Source: an uncultured Pirellulaceae bacterium
GTDB taxonomy: Bacteria; Planctomycetota; Planctomycetia; Pirellulales; Pirellulaceae
Direction of reading: 5' to 3'
Assembly (NCBI GenBank): GCA_938036435.1
Contig: CALHPU010000152.1
Coordinates: 1 to 33,434 of the forward strand
DNA length: 33,434 nucleotides
Shown: positions 7,151 through 14,964 of the stretch, piece by piece
Layout: every line of letters begins with the position of its first letter
Position numbering within the stretch: the first letter of the stretch is position 1
The notes under the pieces: model-generated
The model's input: only the letters and a program-made list of their open reading frames with translations
Told to the model about the DNA's origin: nothing
Databases searched by the model: none
Translations under genes and position numbers: made by a program

Positions 7151-8962
7151 GTGCATTCTCTCAAAAGTACTGCCATCGCTGTTGTGTTACTGGCCGTTTC
7201 AATCGGACTTTATCAGGTTTCATCCACCGAAGACACAACTTCGGGCACAGATTTAACGTCTCAGCTTGAATATCAACCGGGACAAATGCTTAACGGCCAG
7301 CCAAACTTGACTCAGCCGTACCCCAACGGCGGGCAGTTTCAGCACCAAATGGGCTCGAATCATTTCGCCCAACCCGTGCAGCAGCCGAACCAACAATTCA
7401 ACCAGTTCCAGCAAACGGGATCTGTGGGCAATGGTCACAGCGCCAGATTTGCATCGTCGCAAATGCCGGTGATGAATAACCAAATGCCCGCTCCCAACAT
7501 GCGCTATCCTCAACAACAGATGGCTACGCCTCAACTGGCCGCACCACCAATTAGCCAATCGGGACAACAGATAGGGTTTTCCAATCAAACGCCGATACAG
7601 TTCAACAATGCTTCGACAGCAAAAGCGCCAGGCATCGCAGCGCCAAGCTTTGACGATTTGAGAAGGAAGTTTGAGCAAAACAGCACTGCTAATTCAATCA
7701 GCGCAGCGGGAAATCAATTTGCCAACAACCTCGCGGCCAACGTTCAGTCGGCTAAAGATCAAGTCGCAAACAAATTTGCTGCAACCGTTAAACCTGTCGA
7801 ACAAAAATTGGATCAGCTTCAGCAATCACTTCCGAACCTCTCTGAGGTTCAATCGGCTATCGTACAAAGCGTCGATCAGACGCGCGATGAGGGTTTGATC
7901 AACGCACTTAAGTCGGAACTCAGCGATAAAAACGATGCGTTGCCGGCGCTATCTAGTACGAGTGAAGCGCAATCGATTTCCATCGAGGCACCAGCGGCTT
8001 CAACATTTGAAACTGGTCCGACCTTACAACAACCTACCCTTACTAAACCGCAGTCCGGTGGGGACGATTTTTTGCCCAATTTGGACACCCAGATACAAGA
8101 ACTCAAAGCGGATTCAGAATTTACCGCGACTCCGATCGGATCGGCCAACGATTCGGTCAACAGCCTCGCCTCTGGGCATCGCAGCGAAATGCCTGAACTT
8201 GACGTTCAACAAGCCAACATAGCACCCGATTCGCTGTCCCAGACCGCGCCTTCGATGAACCTCGACTCTGCGTGGTCCGAAGTCGATCGTCTGGTAGCCG
8301 ACAACAAATTCCGCGCCGCACTTGGATTGCTGACTCGTTATTACCGTCAGTCCAATCTTTCGGCTGCTCAAAGCAAACGACTTCATGAATGGCTTGACGC
8401 GTTGGCTGGAAAAGTAATCTATTCTGCCGAACATCATTTTCAAGACACTCCCTACTCCATTCGCAGTGGCGAGACGTTGAACCAGATTGCCGGTCGCTGG
8501 AATGTTCCAGCCCAAGTGGTCTACAACATCAACCGTCAGCAAATTGGTGATAGCGCCACCATCGTTGCCGGGACGGAACTAAAAGTCATCGACGGTCCCT
8601 TTCATGCGGAAGTCGATCTGAACAGCAAAACGCTGACGCTATTTTTGAAAAACCTTTACGCGGGACGGTTTCCAATTCGCGTCGGTACGACGGGTGACGT
8701 TCGTCCGGGTCAGTTTCGCGTTGTTGCAAAATCAGCCCAAGGACATACTTGGCGTGACGCCGATGGAAACGATTTCCCACCAGAGTCATCAGAAAATGGC
8801 TATGGCCCTTACTGGGTTGGTCTCACCGGCAGTCTATGTCTGCATACCGTCGACGATGGTACACCAGAGGGACACGCCGGATGTATTGGCCTGCAAGAAA
8901 AAGACGCGCGGGACATCTTCGGTATCCTGATCAGCGGATCAGAAGTGAAGATCGTTCAGTGA
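7151..8962 (+). CDS. LysM and L,D-transpeptidase (YkuD-fold) envelope protein
   Basis: The 603-residue product begins with a membrane anchor or signal segment (residues 4-22). Next comes a long Gln/Asn/Pro-rich low-complexity region (about 35-165), then helical, Ala/Gln-rich sequence that may form coiled coils. A LysM peptidoglycan-binding domain at about 433-480 (YSIRSGETLNQIAGRWNVP) precedes a YkuD domain at about 482-603. The catalytic region has His565 (LHTVDDG) and Cys578 in GHAGCIGL. The usual (S/T)HGC(I/V)R signature is changed: the residue two before Gly is His and the Arg is replaced by Gly. YkuD enzymes cross-link peptidoglycan or attach proteins to it in the periplasm. Translation starts at GTG 7151, preceded 8 bp upstream by GGAGGA at 7137-7142, the strongest ribosome binding site in the window. 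Fold assignment is confident; catalytic activity is likely but not certain. Confidence 0.88.
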   Translation: MHSLKSTAIAVVLLAVSIGLYQVSSTEDTTSGTDLTSQLEYQPGQMLNGQPNLTQPYPNGGQFQHQMGSNHFAQPVQQPNQQFNQFQQTGSVGNGHSARFASSQMPVMNNQMPAPNMRYPQQQMATPQLAAPPISQSGQQIGFSNQTPIQFNNASTAKAPGIAAPSFDDLRRKFEQNSTANSISAAGNQFANNLAANVQSAKDQVANKFAATVKPVEQKLDQLQQSLPNLSEVQSAIVQSVDQTRDEGLINALKSELSDKNDALPALSSTSEAQSISIEAPAASTFETGPTLQQPTLTKPQSGGDDFLPNLDTQIQELKADSEFTATPIGSANDSVNSLASGHRSEMPELDVQQANIAPDSLSQTAPSMNLDSAWSEVDRLVADNKFRAALGLLTRYYRQSNLSAAQSKRLHEWLDALAGKVIYSAEHHFQDTPYSIRSGETLNQIAGRWNVPAQVVYNINRQQIGDSATIVAGTELKVIDGPFHAEVDLNSKTLTLFLKNLYAGRFPIRVGTTGDVRPGQFRVVAKSAQGHTWRDADGNDFPPESSENGYGPYWVGLTGSLCLHTVDDGTPEGHAGCIGLQEKDARDIFGILISGSEVKIVQ

Positions 8963-8967
8963 TCCGA

Positions 8968-8997
8968 TTGGCAGCGATTCGTTTGGCAGCGATTCGT
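8968..8997. repeat. 15-bp tandem duplication
   Basis: TTGGCAGCGATTCGT occurs twice head to tail at 8968-8982 and 8983-8997, directly after the stop of the YkuD gene. It is probably a replication-slippage duplication. No function is apparent. Confidence 0.8.
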
Positions 8998-9113
8998 TTG
9001 TTGGGTTACTGGTTAACCCCTAAAGCGTTACGACTCTAGCCGTCCGGTAGCAATACCAATTGATTGGGGATGTGACCGTAGTGCTTGCGCCCTATCGCTT
9101 TCATATTCGAAAT

Positions 9114-11018
9114 ATGGACAAACCACTAGGCATGCGTTACTTTTCTCGGTCGTTATTAACCTTCATGCTGATGTGGTTGCTAACAAGCAGCACTAACACC
9201 GGTTGGGCTCAACAACTTCCCGGCGCCGAACGCATCATGGCGTCCTATACCAAATCAGAAGTCCGCATCCCGATGCGCGACGGGACGACACTGTTCACCG
9301 CGATCTACGCACCGATCGATCAGTCGGTAGCTTACCCAATCTTAATCAGTCGCACTCCCTACGGTTGCCAGCCGTATGGCGAAGATCGATACCTTCCCCG
9401 AATCGGTCCGTCGGCATTAATGGAAGACGAAAAATATATCTTCGTTCATCAAGATGTGCGTGGTCGGTGGATGTCCGAAGGCCAATTCGACAACATGCGG
9501 CCTCATGTTGACGGTCCTGAACCAATCGATGAAAGCTCCGACACTTGGGATACGATCGACTGGCTGCTGAAGAATGTCAAAAACAACAGTGGCAAGGTTG
9601 GCATCTGGGGAATTTCGTATCCGGGGTTCTACAGCGCCGCTGCACTGGCCGAACATCATCCCGCCTTGGTATGCGCATCGCCCCAAGCACCCATATCAGA
9701 TTTCTTCTTCGATGACTTCCACCACAACGGCGCGTATCTGCTGAGCTACTTTTTGGCCACCAATACATTTGGCTATCAGCACAAAGGGCCCTCCAATTGG
9801 AAGTGGTACACCGAAATCAATCCGCCGTCGCGCGATGCGTGGAAGTTCTACATGGACCTCATCCCACTGGAAAAGGCGAAAGATTATTTCCCGGAAGGAA
9901 ATGAGTTTTGGAGCTCGTTGGTCGATCACCCAAACTACGACAGCTACTGGCAAAAACGCAATATTCTGCCACACCTTAAGAACATTAAAACCAACGTCCT
10001 GACCGTCGGCGGCCTGTTTGATGCCGAGGACCTTTACGGACCATTGAACATCTATTCAAAAATTGAAGCTTCCAATCCTGACATCTTTAACGCAATCGTG
10101 ATGGGGCCGTGGAGCCACGGAGACTGGGCCCAGCGCGGCGACCATGTGCAGCGGGTCGGAAAGATTCCCTTCGGAAGTAACATCGCACAGACCTACCAGA
10201 AGGAGATTGAAGCACCTTTCTTTCGGCACTTTTTGAAGGATGATCCCAACAAGCCAAACTTCGAAGCGATCATGTTTGACACTGGCGCCAAGGCTTGGAA
10301 GGTCTTTGAAAACTGGCCACCTGAAAGTGCAAATGCCGAAACCCTATTCTTCAGCACCGACAATCGATTGCTGAAATCGCCATCGACGCAGTCGGGCAAC
10401 CTGTCCTTTACGAGCGACCCCGCAGACCCGGTTCCTTACCGCGAACGCAAAAACATCCAGTTTCGCTTTACCCCGCGCCCCTATATGACTGATGACCAGC
10501 GATTCGCGGCCGAGCGCGATGACGTGTTGGTCTTTCAAACTCCTCCGCTGCAATCGGCAATGACGGTGGTGGGAAAGATCAAAAGTCATTTGCAAGTTTC
10601 CACATCCCAGTCTGACGCGGACTGGATCGTGAAACTGATTGATGTCTATCCGGAGGATCATCCACCGGTCGAAGGATCGGGCAAAGTCATCGACGTTGGT
10701 GGCTTCCAACAGATGGTTAGAAGCGAGGTGATTCGGGGTAGGTTCCGCAACAGTTTTGAACAGCCTGAACCCTTCGAACCCAACAAAATTGAAACGGTAA
10801 ATCTAGTACTGCAAGATGTGAACCACACTTTTAAATCCGGCCACCGGATCATGATTCAAGTGCAGAGCACTTGGTTTCCTTTGATTGATCGCAATCCACA
10901 GAAGTACGTTGAGAACATTTTCAAAGCCACCGCAGAGGATTACGTGTCGGCCCAGCACAAGGTCTGGTGTGGTACTCAAGAGGGATCGTCGATTGAGTTA
11001 AATGTCTTAGCACCTTAG
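9114..11018 (+). CDS. Exported CocE/NonD-type alpha/beta hydrolase (peptidase S15 family)
   Basis: The 634-residue product has a cleavable signal (about residues 7-34, ending TGWAQQ), so it acts outside the cytoplasm. The alpha/beta-hydrolase core has the nucleophile Ser168 in GISYPGFYSAA, an acidic residue at Asp303 in LFDAEDLYGP and His335 in GPWSHGDW, the catalytic order of the CocE/X-Pro dipeptidyl-peptidase family. The stretch DVRGRWMSEGQF is also typical. A C-terminal jelly-roll-like domain follows from about residue 440. Family members hydrolyse esters, amides or acyl-peptides; the substrate here is unknown. The frame is open from ATG 9060, but 9114 or 9132 places the signal peptide at the N-terminus; 9114 was chosen, and none of the three has a good ribosome binding site. 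It stands alone, facing the glycogen cluster. Confidence 0.87.
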   Translation: MDKPLGMRYFSRSLLTFMLMWLLTSSTNTGWAQQLPGAERIMASYTKSEVRIPMRDGTTLFTAIYAPIDQSVAYPILISRTPYGCQPYGEDRYLPRIGPSALMEDEKYIFVHQDVRGRWMSEGQFDNMRPHVDGPEPIDESSDTWDTIDWLLKNVKNNSGKVGIWGISYPGFYSAAALAEHHPALVCASPQAPISDFFFDDFHHNGAYLLSYFLATNTFGYQHKGPSNWKWYTEINPPSRDAWKFYMDLIPLEKAKDYFPEGNEFWSSLVDHPNYDSYWQKRNILPHLKNIKTNVLTVGGLFDAEDLYGPLNIYSKIEASNPDIFNAIVMGPWSHGDWAQRGDHVQRVGKIPFGSNIAQTYQKEIEAPFFRHFLKDDPNKPNFEAIMFDTGAKAWKVFENWPPESANAETLFFSTDNRLLKSPSTQSGNLSFTSDPADPVPYRERKNIQFRFTPRPYMTDDQRFAAERDDVLVFQTPPLQSAMTVVGKIKSHLQVSTSQSDADWIVKLIDVYPEDHPPVEGSGKVIDVGGFQQMVRSEVIRGRFRNSFEQPEPFEPNKIETVNLVLQDVNHTFKSGHRIMIQVQSTWFPLIDRNPQKYVENIFKATAEDYVSAQHKVWCGTQEGSSIELNVLAP

Positions 11019-11350
11019 GGTAGGCATTACGTGACTGGCTGTGGATCACAACCTCGAAGCGTTCTCAACAAAAGCCCAACGTGTTTCAATATAAGCCCAA
11101 CGCGCAAGTTTTGAAGTTGCACATTTGAGATCGGATTTCGCGTTCTATCTTATAACAGGCTCGTAAATTTGGAATCGCGAAGCGTTTCAATACTAGAGCG
11201 ACTCGCAAGCGAGAAATCCGAAAACCCGCGGAAATATCCGCTCGCTCGCGCTTCGGGCTTGTATTTGTGCAACTTCAAAACTCGCGCTTCGGGCTTGTAG
11301 TAGCGCGGCTCTAAAACTAGCGATTCGGATTAATCGCAACTGGATGAAGA
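11019..11350. other. Intergenic repeat-rich region
   Basis: About 330 bp separate the convergent hydrolase and GH57 genes. No gene is supported; the minus-strand open frame here is low complexity produced by the repeats. The region contains the inverted and direct repeats listed separately, and small hairpins such as GCGGA / TCCGC at 11229-11242. Confidence 0.6.
11089..11300. repeat. Inverted repeat with embedded direct repeats
   Basis: The left arm at 11089-11122 (containing AAGTTTTGAAGTTGCAC) matches the reverse complement of the right arm at 11267-11300 (containing GTGCAACTTCAAAACT) at about 29 of 34 positions, with 144 bp between. In addition, an identical 19-mer, CTCGCGCTTCGGGCTTGTA, occurs at 11245-11263 and 11281-11299 with a 36-bp period. 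Words of this kind recur in planctomycete intergenic DNA as far as I recall, so a dispersed element is likely. No open frame for a transposase is present; it may be a MITE-like or REP-like element. Confidence 0.75.
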
Positions 11351-13522
11351 CTAAACCGAGACAGCTTCTTGATCTGCGGCGATATGTTTGGTTGCATCTG
11401 TTTGCAGATCCAGCGTCATTTTGACCGACCAACACCCTTTCGAATCGCCCCGCACGATCCAGTGCGGCGCTACACAAACCGCTTGGTGGACCGCTTCAAA
11501 ACCTGACTCCGATTGGCTGACTGATTGAACTGGGTAAGTGAACACGTTGGCCAACTGTTCGAAGGACAACACAACATCAATACCCAACCAAGCGTCAGTG
11601 AGACCGAGCTGATCCGTTTGTTTCAGATCCAATAACGTCTCCATGGGGCCCAGTTTGTCACCCCCGCCATTTGAGAAATAGCGATCGTCTTGGCGATCAG
11701 GGATGCCGGCAAAATTGAACTCCACCCCAAAATGCATGTCGCGGTCTTGCGGCAATCCTTCAATCAGATAGGCGATTTCGATTTGCGAGGAACCGGCAGT
11801 CTGCGTGACGCCTTTGGTGATCTTCAGCGGTACTCCCCACGCATTGCCTTCTCGGACAAGCATAACTTGGATGCGGTCGGGATTACGTCGGATTTTTGCC
11901 GCGTACTCGCCTGAAGCAAAATCACCACGCTCCATCGCTTGGCTGCCCATCAAGGTCTGTGGTGAAACGTCGTCGTCCCAGAAATGATCGACCAAACTAT
12001 TTCGCAACTGGAGATCGTATTGCAATCGTTCATCTAGCCCTTCTTGTTTGAAGATCACTTGATCGTGAATACTGGCCGCTTCGTCTGCATTCTCGTTTTC
12101 GCCCTGCAGAACTTTTGCATGGTAGAGCTCTTGTCGCCGTTGCATTGCGGCGCCGATGTTGTGACCTATGGTCATCAAATCCAATTCATAGATTTGCCCG
12201 CCTTGTGCCGGCGCGATCCACGTAGTGAGTTGCTCGTTCGCCAAACGCACTTCCTGACGTCCATCAAAACTATAGTCATCGGTGGCCGCTTCAACCCATT
12301 GGCTCTCGCTACGCAGTGCGGTCTGCAAGATACGTTCGGCGATCAAGAGATGATGATAGACGCCATTTCTCAGATGCGGTAGATACACGCCGCCAAACGC
12401 CCCGTGCCAATAACTGCAATTGCACTGGCCACGATACAGATGATCGCGGGCCGCATCGATGACCTGTCGACTGCACGTTTGCGCGTTAGCGGCTTGATGC
12501 AACAGGTTGCTGACGTACATCATGCGGGCGTACATCTGGTTAGTCTCGGGATACTTAACCTTGAAGTTTCGCCAAAAACCGCCCGCCATGAATTGCTGAA
12601 TACGTTTCCATTGCGGATGGGACTCCAATTCGTGTACCAGATCGTCGTACTGGATCTGTTTGGAAACTGGCTGCGCCCATTCGGTCATCTCACGGTAACT
12701 GGCATCCGGCAGATAGATTTTACCTTTGGGCGCTGTGGTCGTGACGGCGTGCTTGAGAGTTGTCGTCAACAGCCAGTCTTTGTTATCCGTCAACGCCTGA
12801 AAAAACTTCTTCAGCCAGCCCTCCTCGTAAACATGTTTTTTTGTGTTGGGCCAAGTACCAAATTTTTCTCCGTCGTCTCCAAACACGAGAACCGAACCAG
12901 GACTTTTTTCAGCCCATTGGCGGCAATGTTCAATGGTTTCATTGGGCTCGGAAAACGGAATCAAGTAACGTAAATGTTCACTTCCGGGGAACACGCGCAC
13001 GATTCGCCCTTGGTCTTCAACCACGTAGTATCCAGAAAGCTGTTCTTCATCCACGCTGGCGCGTCGGAAATGATAGTCATCAAGAATGGTATACTTGATA
13101 CCCGCATCGGCGATCGAGGACGCCAAACACGATTCCCAAACGCGTTCAGGAATCCACATACCTTCCACTTCGTTGCAGACACGCGCCTTAAGCCATTGGG
13201 AAAATTCTGCAATTTGCCCGACTCGGTCGCGCTCGGGAATCATCGTAAGGATCGGTTCATAGAACGCGCCGCCGATGATCTCGATCCGGCCCGCTTCGAC
13301 CAGTTGAGAAACGCGGTTGAGATACTCAGGGTGGTTCTTTTGCAGCCACTGCATCAGCGGACCGCTAGTGTGCAGCGAGATACTCAAATCGGTAAACGGC
13401 TCGAAGACATCCAAAAACGGAAGATAACTGTCTTGATAGGCCGCTTCAAAAACGCCGTCGAAGTTACCGATGGGCTGGTGGTTGTGAAGCACCAGACAAA
13501 GCTGAATTTGTGGGCTGTTCAT
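11351..13522 (-). CDS. GH57 glycoside hydrolase (4-alpha-glucanotransferase/alpha-amylase type)
   Basis: The 723-residue product resembles the archaeal-type GH57 4-alpha-glucanotransferase in length and layout: an N-terminal catalytic barrel followed by a helical region and a large beta-sandwich C-terminus. Conserved GH57 regions are visible: HNHQP at 13-17, GRIEIIGGAFYEPIL at 78-92, MWIPERVWE at 122-130 with probable nucleophile Glu126, and VFGDDGEKFGTW at 213-224 with the probable acid/base Asp. No signal peptide is seen, so it is cytoplasmic. It would remodel or degrade alpha-1,4-glucans. It lies on the minus strand downstream of galT-like and glgA genes, supporting a role in glycogen turnover. 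A perfect dyad stands about 39 bp upstream of the start. Amylase versus transferase specificity cannot be settled from sequence. Confidence 0.9.
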   Translation of the reverse strand: MNSPQIQLCLVLHNHQPIGNFDGVFEAAYQDSYLPFLDVFEPFTDLSISLHTSGPLMQWLQKNHPEYLNRVSQLVEAGRIEIIGGAFYEPILTMIPERDRVGQIAEFSQWLKARVCNEVEGMWIPERVWESCLASSIADAGIKYTILDDYHFRRASVDEEQLSGYYVVEDQGRIVRVFPGSEHLRYLIPFSEPNETIEHCRQWAEKSPGSVLVFGDDGEKFGTWPNTKKHVYEEGWLKKFFQALTDNKDWLLTTTLKHAVTTTAPKGKIYLPDASYREMTEWAQPVSKQIQYDDLVHELESHPQWKRIQQFMAGGFWRNFKVKYPETNQMYARMMYVSNLLHQAANAQTCSRQVIDAARDHLYRGQCNCSYWHGAFGGVYLPHLRNGVYHHLLIAERILQTALRSESQWVEAATDDYSFDGRQEVRLANEQLTTWIAPAQGGQIYELDLMTIGHNIGAAMQRRQELYHAKVLQGENENADEAASIHDQVIFKQEGLDERLQYDLQLRNSLVDHFWDDDVSPQTLMGSQAMERGDFASGEYAAKIRRNPDRIQVMLVREGNAWGVPLKITKGVTQTAGSSQIEIAYLIEGLPQDRDMHFGVEFNFAGIPDRQDDRYFSNGGGDKLGPMETLLDLKQTDQLGLTDAWLGIDVVLSFEQLANVFTYPVQSVSQSESGFEAVHQAVCVAPHWIVRGDSKGCWSVKMTLDLQTDATKHIAADQEAVSV

Positions 13523-13560
13523 ATTTCGAAACCGAAAAGCGCGCTTGAGATTGATGTGCC

Positions 13561-13579
13561 ACTATGGCCAAGCCATAGT
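13561..13579. promoter_or_regulatory. Perfect 8-3-8 dyad upstream of the GH57 gene
   Basis: ACTATGGC at 13561-13568 and GCCATAGT at 13572-13579 form a perfect inverted repeat around CAA. It lies 38 bp upstream of the GH57 start codon (minus strand), a usual operator position. On the plus strand it is followed by TTTT, but no plus-strand gene ends here, so a terminator is less likely. A transcription-factor site controlling glucan use is the inference. Confidence 0.4.
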
Positions 13580-13766
13580 TTTACCCGTGTTTTTGCCGGT
13601 CCAAAAGATACATTGAGTAGGAGAATCAAAAAACTTTCAATCCTCATTAATTCCCATCCCCAACGACCTGCAAACTCTACCAACGATTGGAGACGCTCAA
13701 GCACATGTTTCAGCAATGGCCGATGCAAGCTGCCGAACAGTCAAAGGTAGCAACGTACCGCTATTT

Positions 13767-14786
13767 TCACGAACAACGTAGCTGCTTGGCCGCAAGTTCT
13801 GGCGGCATAGGGTTGACCCAAACATCAGTGCCTAATTCAAAACCTGCCGCGCGCGTGGTACGGGGTAGAATTTCGACGTACCAGTGATCCTCTGCGGCTT
13901 GATCAAACGGTGCCATGCGCAAGAGCATATTGTACGGTGGATTATTAAGCTGCGCTTCCAGCTGCCCGGTCATCGTACGGCATAGCTGACCCAGTTCATT
14001 TCTTTTGGCGCTGTCCAGATCAACGAATGCCACATCGCTTCTGTTGGGCACAATCCACGTCTGGTAAGCAAACCGGCTGGCGAAGGGACATAGCACCGTA
14101 AAATTCTCTGATTGGCTAATAATACGATGACCCTCTGCCAACTCCCATGCGATGATTGATTGAATCAATGTTTGATTCTCACGCTGAAGGCAATCTCGAT
14201 TTCGTTGCACTCGACCAGCAAGACTATTGGTCACCACGGGGCTACCAATTAGTTGAATATGAACATGCGCTAGAGAGGCACCTGCTTGAGACCTGCAATT
14301 CATGAACAACATCGCATGCCGCGCGAAACCACCAGACTGCATTAAGGCGATTCTGTCTTGAGATGCTTGCCAGAGAACGTTCGTCTCAAAATCGTCAAGC
14401 TCCGAAAGCGAACTGACGTGGCGAGGCGACGGAATCACCAACTCTTGCGGCCCGGGCAGAGAAGACACAGTGAATGGCCCGCGACGCAACGGATCGGGTG
14501 ATTGTCCGTTGGTTCGAGCATCGATTGGTCCAAAAGACGCGTACTTGTTGGGCACCACGCGCGATGTCCAATCTTCGGCGACACAGTCACTTGCTGGCAG
14601 CACTCTGCCTGCTGAATCATAGATCGCAAGCGCCGCTGGTGTTTCTGATTCGTTGCCACTGCAAAAGGGACAGACGCTTCGCTGGCTAACTTTTTCGACC
14701 GGCAACAACTCCACCGGACGATTTTCGCGATTCGGTGCGATTAACGTCCACTGACCTGAAACAGGATCGAATCGCAAATCTGACAT
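13767..14786 (-). CDS. Galactose-1-phosphate uridylyltransferase-like protein (HIT superfamily)
   Basis: The 339-residue product matches the GalT family in length and motifs. The N-terminus MSDLRFDPVSGQWTLIAPNR is typical. Zinc ligands are probably Cys39 and Cys42 (CPFC), His123 and His174. The active site reads HVHIQ at 174-178 in place of the HPHGQ of E. coli GalT; His176 would be the nucleotidylated nucleophile. GalT exchanges UMP between UDP-glucose and galactose-1-phosphate. Divergent members act on other sugar phosphates or as ADP-sugar phosphorylases, and its place between glgA and a GH57 gene suggests a link to glucose-1-phosphate or nucleotide-sugar supply for glycogen. Spacing is 178 bp to glgA and 244 bp to the GH57 gene, so the three may not be one transcript. 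The symbol galT is not given because the substrate is uncertain. Confidence 0.85.
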   Translation of the reverse strand: MSDLRFDPVSGQWTLIAPNRENRPVELLPVEKVSQRSVCPFCSGNESETPAALAIYDSAGRVLPASDCVAEDWTSRVVPNKYASFGPIDARTNGQSPDPLRRGPFTVSSLPGPQELVIPSPRHVSSLSELDDFETNVLWQASQDRIALMQSGGFARHAMLFMNCRSQAGASLAHVHIQLIGSPVVTNSLAGRVQRNRDCLQRENQTLIQSIIAWELAEGHRIISQSENFTVLCPFASRFAYQTWIVPNRSDVAFVDLDSAKRNELGQLCRTMTGQLEAQLNNPPYNMLLRMAPFDQAAEDHWYVEILPRTTRAAGFELGTDVWVNPMPPELAAKQLRCS

Positions 14787-14964
14787 GTGCGCCTGAAGGG
14801 AAGAATGGGGCGAGGACCTTCCTTAAACTTTAAACACCACTGGCACAATTCGCAATGAAAAAACTAATACCAGATGCCTGACCGCGGCCATCCCCTCTCT
14901 GTCGGCGGCCATACAGTCAGTAGAAGCGGTTTATATTCGCCAAATAGAATGCAGTAAATCGAAT

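Noticed and set aside
11193..11477. Minus-strand frame with repeated QARSAS words
   Set aside because: The repeated peptide is only the translation of the intergenic GCGCTTCGGGCTTG repeats and overlaps the GH57 C-terminus.
12404..12973. 189-codon plus-strand frame opposite the GH57 gene
   Set aside because: Same reason: antisense shadow without independent motifs or ribosome binding site.
12974..13750. 258-codon plus-strand frame opposite the GH57 gene
   Set aside because: It lies antisense to a clearly conserved coding sequence, shows no motif of its own, and follows from the codon pattern of the real gene.
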